From an uncultured Planctomycetaceae bacterium (lineage in GTDB: Bacteria; Planctomycetota; Planctomycetia; Pirellulales; Lacipirellulaceae), in the NCBI GenBank assembly GCA_937860165.1, contig CALMBE010000449.1, forward strand, positions 1-9,987: DNA of 9,987 nucleotides. The letters run 5' to 3'. The notes under the pieces are model-generated. The model saw only the letters and a program-made list of their open reading frames with translations. It did no database searches and was not told the DNA's origin. Positions 1 to 6,485 of the stretch are shown here, in pieces (position 1 is the stretch's first letter; every line of letters begins with the position of its first letter). The position numbers and the translations under genes are program-made.

Positions 1-1
1 A

Positions 2-1111
2 TCGGTAGTTTGCTTTCCTTACATCTTTCGTGCCTCGCGTCGAGAACCGGGGACATTAGCAGATTACACCGGGAGTGCCTTGCTCCATACGGTGCTGCTT
101 TCCGCAGTTACCACTTTGGCACTCGTCGGAGCAATCTTAGGCGGGGGGGATCTAATGCCGTCGGGTCTACCCTCTGTTCTGTGGGTGATATGCTTTACGA
201 TTTTTTTCTTCTTAGTGCGAATTTTTATTCGGCGACATTACCTCTTGCAAATGGATCTGCGAGGCTTGATCGCTTACGACGCGATTGCTTTTGTTGTGCA
301 GGCAGGGGTGCTTGCTGCTGCAATTGGGCGGGGCAGAGTGACAGGGATCGCCGGGCAGTGGTCCATCGGATTGTCCTGTGCAGTTGTCTCGATTTATTGG
401 CTATGGAAAGAAAGAAAGACCTTTAGTCTAACCCGACACTGGCAATCGCACTTTTCAGAAAACTGGGACTTTGGCAAATTGGTTCTCGCGGCCCAAGCCT
501 TTTATGCCCTTCACAACCAGATATTAGTGTGGATTTTGGCGGCGCTGCACGGGACAAATCTCGCAGGACAATTCGTCGCTAGTTTTTCAGTGGTAATGCT
601 AAACAACCCATTTGTCCTAGGGCTGATGAATATTGTCGCCCCTCGGGTTTCTCATGCCTTTTCCGAAGGGGGTGCTCCTCGCGTCCGCCAAGTAGTTTGG
701 GAAAACCTCAAATTTATGATGGCCGGAGTAACCGCCATACTAATTTTGCTCGTTCTCCTGGGGGCGCCCATCTTGCAATTCCTCTTTGGGCAACAGTACG
801 GAGGTCAACAGTTGACCATTAGTCTCCTGGCCATTGCCGTGTTCGCAGAGGCTAATTGTAAGACGGTCGAGCATGGGCTCTTAGCACTCGATAAACCACA
901 ATTCGTCGCTTGGGTCAACGTCGTGAGGTTTGTATTAACCGCGGTGATCGCACTGGTCCTGATCCCGCGCTACAAAGTGGTCGGAGCATCAGCCGCCCTC
1001 GCGATTGCCGACGTGGCTGCTTCTGGAATGATGTTTGTGTACTTCTTGCGTGAGACCTCGGTTCCATCAGTAAAATCTACGGCCAGCCCCACTTCACAAC
1101 ATCACGCTTAG
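2..1111 (+). CDS. Wzx-type oligosaccharide flippase, 5'-partial
   Basis: This is the C-terminal 369 residues of a polytopic membrane protein of the MATE/Wzx-like polysaccharide flippase superfamily. Such proteins move undecaprenyl-diphosphate-linked repeat units from the cytoplasmic to the periplasmic face of the inner membrane. The reading frame is open to the left edge, so the true start lies outside the window; the TTG at 80 is only an internal codon. Several hydrophobic helices are visible, for example around VTAILILLVLLGAPILQFLF and near the C-terminus. They are separated by short basic loops, and a hydrophilic tail follows. The family call rests on this topology, on phrases such as FGQQYGG and LIPRYKVVGA (typical of Wzx C-terminal halves), and on the next genes being a Wzy-like protein and a glycosyltransferase. 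It ends 23 bp before the next gene, so co-transcription is likely. Substrate specificity cannot be read from sequence. Confidence 0.82.
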   Translation, partial: SVVCFPYIFRASRREPGTLADYTGSALLHTVLLSAVTTLALVGAILGGGDLMPSGLPSVLWVICFTIFFFLVRIFIRRHYLLQMDLRGLIAYDAIAFVVQAGVLAAAIGRGRVTGIAGQWSIGLSCAVVSIYWLWKERKTFSLTRHWQSHFSENWDFGKLVLAAQAFYALHNQILVWILAALHGTNLAGQFVASFSVVMLNNPFVLGLMNIVAPRVSHAFSEGGAPRVRQVVWENLKFMMAGVTAILILLVLLGAPILQFLFGQQYGGQQLTISLLAIAVFAEANCKTVEHGLLALDKPQFVAWVNVVRFVLTAVIALVLIPRYKVVGASAALAIADVAASGMMFVYFLRETSVPSVKSTASPTSQHHA

Positions 1112-1134
1112 AAAGCACAAATAGCGAAACTCCC

Positions 1135-2358
1135 ATGAATCGGTGGCGCCTCGACTCTCTGCTCTTGTACTCGATTCCGTGGGTTGCCGCCCTTTCCTGT
1201 CTTGGAGGAATCGCTGTCGGGAAACTGCGCCACACTGGACTGCTCTGGATGTTAACGCTCGCTTTGGGAATCCATGCGATTGTCCTCAAGGATCGCAGCC
1301 ACAAAATCACTTTTCCTTGGATGTGGTGGGCACCATTCTACTTTTATACATTTCTTTCGTTCTTCTGGAGCGACTTGAATCCAATTGATAACCTTCAGCC
1401 AGCGGTACAGATGTCCGTTTTTTTCGTGGTCGGGATCGTGTCGTCGTTCGCCGTTCGCAATGAAGACGAAATGAAGAAAACCAATTGGATGTATCTGGCT
1501 GCCAGTTTGTTTGTTGGAATTGTAGGAGTGTACTTCCTATTTGGCCCCGGAAAAGCCGTCCAGGGTCAAACCAAGGGGCTTTATACTGGCTTTGCCGAAC
1601 GTCCTGCGGCAATGACATTATTGATAGTGGGAGCGATTTTTCTCGCACAATTCCGGAACATGCCCGTCGTCGCTAGTTTGGCTTGGGCGTCTTCGCTCAT
1701 TGTGTCGATCATCTCCGGCGGACGCATGGTTTCTCTCTTGATGATCGTGCTTTGGATTCTCCACCCACGGCTGGTGAGTTTGTCCTCGCGGATAGTGGTC
1801 GTTGGTTTCGCCATGCTCATCATGCTGGTCGCATTCAATACACCGATCATCCAAGAACGTTTTTTTGCCAAGCAGACTGGTTTCTCTGGCAAAGGTGGTT
1901 TGGAAGATGTGGTCGAAGGGCGCTTTGACAGTTCAGGCCGGTTCAAAGCTTGGCCGAAGATATTCAAGGAAGCCTGTGCAAAACCGATTTTCGGACATGG
2001 CTCTGGCGAGTCTGCCGAGTTTGTCTACAAAGTGTGGGCGCCGATGGACAAACCCCACAATGAGTATCTCAGGCTTTCCTTCGAAGGGGGGCTAGTAAGC
2101 CTCGCGCTGTTCTTGATCGCATCCTTGGGAACGCTCTGGAACTTGCATCACATCCTGGCGACATCTCCCCTCAATGGGAACTGGCCTGCTGCTGCTGCCC
2201 ACATGGGATTCATTGCGTTCTTACTATTAGCATTCGTAGATAATCCACTAGTGTGCGGAAACAACTTCATGCATCCGCTCTTTGCGCTCATCGGTGCCGC
2301 AAATGGAATTCACTATGCACAGCAATCGCGCGCCGTCGTCGAAGCCCCAGACAATTGA
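1135..2358 (+). CDS. O-antigen polymerase/ligase family membrane protein (Wzy/WaaL-like)
   Basis: A 407-residue, strongly hydrophobic protein with roughly ten membrane segments. The large polar loop before the last helices (about residues 236-312) is the hallmark of the Wzy/WaaL O-antigen ligase superfamily. Within it are SSGR (267-270), IFGHGSGES (285-293) and HNEYLRLSFEGG (308-319). The HNxYL...E motif is typical of the family, whose periplasmic loop binds lipid-linked glycan. The protein would polymerise repeat units delivered by the upstream flippase, or transfer finished chains to an acceptor; sequence alone does not separate these roles. The ATG at 1135 follows the flippase stop by 23 bp and has no clear Shine-Dalgarno sequence. 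The stop codon lies inside a hairpin (2352-2378) before the next glycosyltransferase gene. Confidence 0.85.
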   Translation: MNRWRLDSLLLYSIPWVAALSCLGGIAVGKLRHTGLLWMLTLALGIHAIVLKDRSHKITFPWMWWAPFYFYTFLSFFWSDLNPIDNLQPAVQMSVFFVVGIVSSFAVRNEDEMKKTNWMYLAASLFVGIVGVYFLFGPGKAVQGQTKGLYTGFAERPAAMTLLIVGAIFLAQFRNMPVVASLAWASSLIVSIISGGRMVSLLMIVLWILHPRLVSLSSRIVVVGFAMLIMLVAFNTPIIQERFFAKQTGFSGKGGLEDVVEGRFDSSGRFKAWPKIFKEACAKPIFGHGSGESAEFVYKVWAPMDKPHNEYLRLSFEGGLVSLALFLIASLGTLWNLHHILATSPLNGNWPAAAAHMGFIAFLLLAFVDNPLVCGNNFMHPLFALIGAANGIHYAQQSRAVVEAPDN

Positions 2359-2378
2359 CCAACCATTCTTGGCAATTG
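2352..2378 (+). repeat. Intercistronic hairpin over the Wzy-like gene's stop codon
   Basis: The arms are CAATTG (2352-2357) plus CCAA (2359-2362) and TTGG (2369-2372) plus CAATTG (2373-2378). The stem has ten pairs with a single bulged A at 2358 and a six-base loop. The TGA stop (2356-2358) is part of the 5' arm. No run of T follows, so it is not a classical intrinsic terminator. It may affect mRNA stability or expression of the downstream gene. Confidence 0.5.
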
Positions 2379-2412
2379 ATTGCCCAACAGCAGACATGTT
2401 AAGTCGGTGAAC

Positions 2413-3597
2413 ATGAAAATTCTATACTGCCACAATCAATATCAGCAGCCGGGTGGTGAAGATGTTGCCGCACAAGATGAAATCGGTCTCTTGCGCGCTC
2501 ATGGCCACATTGTGCAGGAATACTTTCTTCACAATGACGAAATCAACCAGATGAGCAAGTTTTCCGCAGCAGCAAAAACAATCTGGAATTCTCGCAGTCG
2601 GCGTGAAGTGAGTGCCCTGTTAAAGGACAAGCGATTTGACCTCTTACATGCCATGAATACGTTTCCGCTGATCTCGCCCGCGATCTATTATGCCGCCAGA
2701 GAGTTTCAGGTGCCCGTGGTACAAACCCTGGCAAATTATCGACTCCTTTGCCCCGGCAGCTACTTGATGCGTAACGGGAAACTCTGCACGGATTGCATGC
2801 GGTGGCCGGCCCCCATTCCTGCCGTGCTTCACAAGTGTTATCGGGGCAACCTCCTCGCCAGCGCAGCGGTGGCTTCCATGTTGACCACTCATCGGATTCT
2901 GGGGACTTGGCGAAAGATGGTTCATCGGTACTGCGTCTTCACCGAACATGGTAAAAACGTGTTCATCGAAGGGGGACTTCCCGCAGATCGAATTGCTATT
3001 AAACCAAATTTCATCGACCCAATTCCTGAAGTAGGAAGTGGCACCGGCGACTTTGCCCTGTTTGTCGGTAGACTTTCCCCGGAAAAGGGCATCGATACTC
3101 TCCTGACCGCTTGGCGAGAAATACAGAATCCGCCGCTGTTGAAAATCGTGGGTGACGGGCCATTGCGCGGACTGGCAGAGCAAGCCGCAGCGGAGAACTC
3201 CTGCATTCAAGTCTTGGGCTGGAAACAACCCAGCGAAGTCCAGCAACTCATGGGAGATGCCACTTGTCTGATGCTTCCTTCCCTCTGGTTCGAGGGAATG
3301 CCCAAGGTGCAATTGGAAGCGATGGCCATGGGCACGCCCGTGCTGGCTTCGAGAATCGGTAGCATGGGCGAAACTGTCCTGCCGGGAATCAATGGCGAGC
3401 TCTTCGAGCCCGGCAACGCGCAAGACTTGAAAGAGTGCGTATCCAAGTTTTTCGAGGACACAGCCAGCAGACACCAACTGCGGGAAAAGACTCGGCAAGA
3501 CTTTCTCGCCAAGTATACCGCTCCACGAAACTATGATCTGCTAATGGGAATCTACCAAGATGCGATTTCACTCGCCAATTCCAGTACCGTGTCTTAA
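2413..3597 (+). CDS. Glycosyltransferase family 4 (GT-B fold)
   Basis: A 394-residue cytosolic retaining glycosyltransferase that should add one sugar from a nucleotide-sugar donor to the growing lipid-linked repeat unit. The N-terminal acceptor domain begins MKILYCHNQYQQPGGED, with the GGED motif at 14-17 found in a common EPS subfamily. A cysteine-bearing stretch follows (C113, C125, C128, C142, with LCTDC at 124-128). The C-terminal donor domain has FVGRLSPEKGIDTLL (217-231), IVGDGP (245-250) and an intact EX7E motif (E294 to E302, in EGMPKVQLEAMAMGTPV). I chose the ATG at 2413 over an upstream TTG at 2380 because family members start at the MKIL strand and the 11 extra residues are uncharacteristic. 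The gene is third in the + strand cluster and ends one base from the stop of the opposing gene. Donor and acceptor sugars are unknown. Confidence 0.9.
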   Translation: MKILYCHNQYQQPGGEDVAAQDEIGLLRAHGHIVQEYFLHNDEINQMSKFSAAAKTIWNSRSRREVSALLKDKRFDLLHAMNTFPLISPAIYYAAREFQVPVVQTLANYRLLCPGSYLMRNGKLCTDCMRWPAPIPAVLHKCYRGNLLASAAVASMLTTHRILGTWRKMVHRYCVFTEHGKNVFIEGGLPADRIAIKPNFIDPIPEVGSGTGDFALFVGRLSPEKGIDTLLTAWREIQNPPLLKIVGDGPLRGLAEQAAAENSCIQVLGWKQPSEVQQLMGDATCLMLPSLWFEGMPKVQLEAMAMGTPVLASRIGSMGETVLPGINGELFEPGNAQDLKECVSKFFEDTASRHQLREKTRQDFLAKYTAPRNYDLLMGIYQDAISLANSSTVS

Positions 3598-3598
3598 T

Positions 3599-4918
3599 TC
3601 ACGGTTCGCCGCGGAATGCAACTGTTTGTGCGTGGCGAGGCGGGATATCAAAAATGCTTGGGTCGCGGGAAACGACCGCGCTGGAAATCGGCATTTTCGC
3701 CAACACCAAATCGTATTCCGCGAGCATTCGTTCGCCGATTCCCTCCCAAAGATAGTGCTGGGCACGCTCTCGGGCGCAGCGACTCATCATGAGCAGGAGA
3801 TGGGAATCCTGCGAAATATTCGCGATTGCTTTAGAAAAGTCTGCGGCTACCTGGACCGGATTTTCGACCGGAATCGCCACGGCGCACTCAGGAGTCATGA
3901 TGTCGTGGGCCCCTTGATGGTCGAGGCCCACTATAGGAACTCCGGCTGCCAAGGCTTCCAGCAGTCCTGTTCCCGAAGTATCGCGGAGACTGGTGAAGGC
4001 TAACACATCGGCCCACTCGTAATAAGTATCGCGTGAGGTATACGGGGGCCAGCCTTCCCAAGTGATTTTCTCGGAGAGCCCCAGCGAATCGGACAACTTG
4101 CGAAATGAATTTGCCAGCTTCCCATTACCCAGAATCCGCACTTCTACAGCAACCTCGGCAGGGAGTTGGGCCAGTGCCTTCAGCAGTAGTGGCAATCCCT
4201 TCCAGCTTTCAAGTCGTCCGGCCCAAAGAATCTTCAAAGGAGCTTTTGCCACCCGCAGCTTACGAGGTGTGCTTGAGATCTTATCGATCCCCGTTTCTAG
4301 CTGTACTGGTAGTTCTCGACCGTGAGTGTGTAGGATGCTGCGTTGTACTGCTCGATTGGCCGCGAAGGCGAGGCTTGCGGTTCGCATCGCCCGACGAACG
4401 CGCAAGCTGAATCGCAATTGAAAACTATTGACGATATTGCGGAAGAATTCGCCTAGAACCGAGGGAAACCCCAGTTGCCAGAGAAAGTTCCAAGGCAAGT
4501 TTTGTGTGCCTCCCAGGGGCCCCCAAACGAAAGGAACCCCGAGTTTCCAGCATTCGCCAGGCTCTCGATACCCGCAAAAACTCACTTGGTGGACGAGAGA
4601 AAAGGGCTGTCGCCTGTGGATTGATTGCACGCTTCGCAGAACTCGATGATGCCAGAGTCGATAGGCCAGATAGAACAAACCAAAGCGAATCAAAAAGTTT
4701 TCGAACCTGGAATGAGGCAACTCCAGCACCCTAGTCCGAGGAGCCATGTCGCTCAAGCGGTACTGACAATTTGGGGTCACGTGCGCACAGACGACGGTCG
4801 TCGGATAAACCGAGGCAGCGTGAAGTACACGAAACCAACTCAATCGGGATTCCATGGAGCAGTCTGGATCCAATTGATGGACAATCAGGAGTACGCGCTG
4901 TTCGTGATTCGATACCAT
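3599..4918 (-). CDS. Glycosyltransferase family 4 (second enzyme)
   Basis: A 439-residue GT-B-type glycosyltransferase of the GT4/group 1 kind, expected to act in the cytosol on the lipid-linked EPS intermediate. Donor-domain motifs are LWAGRLESWKGLPLLLKAL (231-249), RILGNGK (261-267) and LRDTSGTGLLEALAAGVPIVGLDHQG (311-336). In the EX7E region the second glutamate (E320) is present, but the first is not at the usual place; R312/D313 stand there, as in a subfamily I recall with RDTSGT. ATG codons exist at 4954 and 4918. I chose 4918 because AAGGT (4926-4930) sits 7 nt upstream and the protein then begins just before the RVLLIVHQLD strand. The 4954 start would add 12 residues, 6 bp after the upstream stop. 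It is probably co-transcribed with the priming transferase gene just upstream. The last 35 or so residues, after MPISS, look unstructured. Confidence 0.87.
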   Translation of the reverse strand: MVSNHEQRVLLIVHQLDPDCSMESRLSWFRVLHAASVYPTTVVCAHVTPNCQYRLSDMAPRTRVLELPHSRFENFLIRFGLFYLAYRLWHHRVLRSVQSIHRRQPFSLVHQVSFCGYREPGECWKLGVPFVWGPLGGTQNLPWNFLWQLGFPSVLGEFFRNIVNSFQLRFSLRVRRAMRTASLAFAANRAVQRSILHTHGRELPVQLETGIDKISSTPRKLRVAKAPLKILWAGRLESWKGLPLLLKALAQLPAEVAVEVRILGNGKLANSFRKLSDSLGLSEKITWEGWPPYTSRDTYYEWADVLAFTSLRDTSGTGLLEALAAGVPIVGLDHQGAHDIMTPECAVAIPVENPVQVAADFSKAIANISQDSHLLLMMSRCARERAQHYLWEGIGERMLAEYDLVLAKMPISSAVVSRDPSIFDIPPRHAQTVAFRGEP

Positions 4919-4925
4919 GGAAGCT

Positions 4926-4930
4926 ACCTT
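4926..4930 (-). promoter_or_regulatory. Ribosome binding site favouring the 4918 start
   Basis: On the - strand AAGGT lies 7 nt before the ATG at 4918. The alternative ATG at 4954 has only an AAAGGGA about 15 nt upstream, which is too far for good spacing. This decides the start of the second glycosyltransferase, though not firmly, since ribosome binding sites are often weak in this kind of genome. Confidence 0.45.
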
Positions 4931-4960
4931 ATCAGCAAATCTGCCTAATTCCATGGCCGA

Positions 4961-6046
4961 TCAACGCATCCCTTTCTGTAGTAGCATTGAGGGTAAGGTG
5001 AGAAATATCAATTTCAGATCATTCCACAGCGAGACTCTCTCGGCATACCTTAAATCCATACGAGCCCACTCTTCGAAAGTTACGTCCCCTCTGGCAAACA
5101 CTTGCCAAGTGCAAGTCATGCCTGGGGCAACCGAAAGTCGGCGACGCTGCCAATTCAGGCAGGCTTGAGATTCATCGGTAGGCAACGGTCGAGGACCCAC
5201 TAATGACATATCACCCTTGAGGACGTTCCAAAGTTGAGGAAGTTCGTCGATACTGGTCAACCGCAAGAACTTTCCTAGTCTCGTCGTGCGCGGGTCTTTT
5301 ACCATTTTGAAAGCAGGCCCATCTTGCTGACTGAACTCGCGATACTGCTCTTTCAGTTCATCGGCCCCATCGACCATGGTTCGGAGCTTCCAAATCCAAA
5401 AAAGCTTCCCTCCTAGCCCTTCTCGCTCTTGGCAGAAAAAAGCCGCACCAGGCGAAGTAAGTTTCACAGCAACCGCGGATAAGCCGATAATCGGCGCGAC
5501 CACGACGAGTCCCACCAGACTTCCGAAAATATCCAAGAACCGCTTCCAGAGAGGCGTGGCAGCCGTAAAAAAGAATTGGCTTGCACCATGAGGGTCCTCG
5601 AATTCAGGCACTTCATCCTGTGCATCTCGATTCAAATTTTTCCCCCGACGATGGGAATTCTCTGGATAAGTAATCACTTCGCACTCGGGTCGTTCGGCGC
5701 CCGGAGGATAGACTTCACTGATATCGGTCGCCACTTTCCACGCACCTTCCGCCGAGGTGTCGGGAAGTAAAACGACGATCCTGTTGTCGTTGAGTTGCCC
5801 CGCTGTGTCGGTCACTCGGAGGCGACCTTCTAGCACGCGTTCCAAGAGTGCTACATCTTTCTCCTCTTGATGTTCACTAGCAAGCGTGATGAGCAAAACT
5901 GAAAGCACGGAACCGTTGCGATCAACGCGCATTCTTTCGCAATCAGAGGCGAAGCGAATATCTATATCGCTCAACATGAGCGAAGAGTGTGCAGTCCGTG
6001 ATTTAGCCAATACTCGGCTGTGGAACGATCTCGCGATGTTCTTCAT
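4961..6046 (-). CDS. Priming sugar transferase (monotopic phosphoglycosyl transferase) with degenerate GGDEF-like N-terminal domain
   Basis: This 361-residue protein should start repeat-unit synthesis by transferring a sugar-1-phosphate from a UDP-sugar to undecaprenyl phosphate at the inner membrane. The C-terminal half is a bacterial sugar transferase domain (PF02397 type). It has KRFLDI (168-173) and a hydrophobic membrane-insertion helix (about 172-196). It also has a Q206...KLRTM224 block, SIDELPQLWNVLKGDMSLVGPRP (265-287) and the predicted catalytic Asp-Glu pair D267/E268. The four-helix bundle and CoA-binding-like domain of WcaJ are absent. Instead residues about 28-128 resemble a GGDEF fold, with LSVLLITL (48-55), RVTD (77-80), NDNRI (86-90) and VVLLPDT (91-97). 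The GGDEF active site is lost, but RxxD lies five residues before it, the spacing of the c-di-GMP inhibitory site. The linker 129-160 is polar and probably flexible. An in-frame TGA just upstream fixes the frame; the ATG at 6046 lacks a clear ribosome binding site. The sugar used is unknown. Confidence 0.92.
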   Translation of the reverse strand: MKNIARSFHSRVLAKSRTAHSSLMLSDIDIRFASDCERMRVDRNGSVLSVLLITLASEHQEEKDVALLERVLEGRLRVTDTAGQLNDNRIVVLLPDTSAEGAWKVATDISEVYPPGAERPECEVITYPENSHRRGKNLNRDAQDEVPEFEDPHGASQFFFTAATPLWKRFLDIFGSLVGLVVVAPIIGLSAVAVKLTSPGAAFFCQEREGLGGKLFWIWKLRTMVDGADELKEQYREFSQQDGPAFKMVKDPRTTRLGKFLRLTSIDELPQLWNVLKGDMSLVGPRPLPTDESQACLNWQRRRLSVAPGMTCTWQVFARGDVTFEEWARMDLRYAERVSLWNDLKLIFLTLPSMLLQKGMR

Positions 6047-6059
6047 GGGGAATCAATTC

Positions 6060-6182
6060 TTAAGATGCTAATCGAGTGGTGTCCAACAAACTCATCATCC
6101 ATCCAGCCGCCATTCCACTGCCCATCGCAGGGGGCCTGCTGGTGAATTCCCTGCGGCAAGAAACTTGGCTTGCCGCCACCAT
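6060..6182 (-). CDS. Possible small ORF (40 aa) upstream of the priming transferase
   Basis: An ATG-started frame of 40 codons on the - strand ends 13 bp before the start of the priming transferase gene, in the position of a leader peptide. The N-terminal half is polar and Arg-containing. The C-terminal half is more hydrophobic, with MGSGMAAGWMMSLLD followed by TTRLAS. No ribosome binding site is visible, and I do not recognise the peptide. It spans both GC-rich hairpins of the region. The opposite strand is also open here for 42 codons (6079-6207), so chance openness is a real possibility. Confidence 0.2.
   Translation of the reverse strand: MVAASQVSCRREFTSRPPAMGSGMAAGWMMSLLDTTRLAS
6126..6155. 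repeat. GC-rich hairpin B in the intergenic region
   Basis: CGCAGGG (6126-6132) pairs with CCCTGCG (6149-6155), a perfect seven-pair stem with a 16-base loop. Its right arm shares bases 6153-6155 with the neighbouring hairpin, so both stems cannot form fully at once. Confidence 0.45.
6153..6176. repeat. GC-rich hairpin A in the intergenic region
   Basis: GCGGCAAG (6153-6160) pairs perfectly with CTTGCCGC (6169-6176) around the eight-base loop AAACTTGG. No T run follows on either strand, so a simple intrinsic terminator is unlikely. It lies inside the possible small ORF and would be in the leader of the priming transferase mRNA if transcription starts above 6182. Confidence 0.55.
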
Positions 6183-6191
6183 CGAGATTTT

Positions 6192-6316
6192 CAGTGGTTG
6201 GGTTTGAGCGCGCAGTCAGGTAGGCTTTTTGATCTCGAATAAACTTGAAACCGCATAGATTTCACGTCCTTCGAGACTGCGCTGGGGAGGACTCAAACGA
6301 AACCAACCAACCACTG
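6192..6316. repeat. Long interrupted inverted repeat (125 bp), MITE-like or structured regulatory element
   Basis: The left arm (6192-6217) is formed by CAGTGGTTGG, GTTTGAG and GCGCAGTC. The right arm (6275-6316) carries the complement of the same three blocks in mirror order: GACTGCGC (6275-6282), CTCAAAC (6292-6298) and CCAACCACTG (6307-6316). It has extra segments of 8-9 bases between them. Thus 25 of 26 left-arm bases pair. Nested inside are TCTCGAA (6233-6239) with TTCGAGA (6270-6276), and TGAAA (6246-6250) with TTTCA (6260-6264). The right end touches the -35 region of the predicted diguanylate cyclase promoter. It could be a folded-back mobile element remnant, an operator or a structured RNA. 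Confidence 0.55.
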
Positions 6317-6342
6317 ATCTCATTCGACCGTGTGATTATAAT
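6314..6342 (+). promoter_or_regulatory. Predicted promoter for the diguanylate cyclase
   Basis: A perfect -10 consensus TATAAT lies at 6337-6342. With 17-bp spacing the -35 position (6314-6319) reads CTGATC, which keeps only the central TGA of TTGACA. Transcription would start near 6350 and leave a leader of about 136 nt before the ATG at 6486. The weak -35 overlaps the end of the long inverted repeat, so a repeat-bound protein could act here. Confidence 0.35.
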
Positions 6343-6485
6343 AACCCATGGCCTTAGAATCGAATCCTTTCTCAATTTTTTTGAAATTTATCTTGTGCGA
6401 CTGAGCCCATAAGTAGTAATTCGAGTTTTATCATGCAAAAAAGCGATCCACTGTGCATAATTCAAACTTCACGTAAAGGCTTGTC

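Larger units (their letters stand above)
6047..6485. other. Structured divergent intergenic region (439 bp)
   Basis: The gap separates the divergent priming transferase and diguanylate cyclase genes and holds no long gene. It contains two overlapping GC-rich hairpins (6126-6155 and 6153-6176), a long interrupted inverted repeat (6192-6316), a TATAAT box (6337-6342) and a possible 40-codon ORF on the - strand (6060-6182). The stretch 6343-6474 is A+T-rich with a seven-T run (about 6378-6384). I see no further defined element there, apart from a weak second -10-like CATAAT at 6456-6461. Confidence 0.6.

Noticed and set aside
80..1111. TTG at 80 as the start of the flippase gene
   Set aside because: The frame is open to the left edge and the upstream residues fit a continuing membrane protein; the gene is partial.
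2380..2412. TTG at 2380 as the start of the first glycosyltransferase
   Set aside because: The family begins at MKIL; the ATG at 2413 gives the expected N-terminus.
2644..3498. 284-codon ORF on the - strand inside the glycosyltransferase gene
   Set aside because: It is a shadow of a well-supported GT4 gene; the translation is rich in His, Ser and Arg with no domain.
6079..6207. 42-codon + strand ORF (GTG start) in the intergenic region
   Set aside because: No ribosome binding site, it faces away from both neighbouring promoters, and it overlaps the inverted repeats; probably the complement of chance-open sequence.
6348..6404. 18-codon ORF starting just after the TATAAT box
   Set aside because: It would start at or before the predicted transcript start, with no ribosome binding site and no recognisable peptide.
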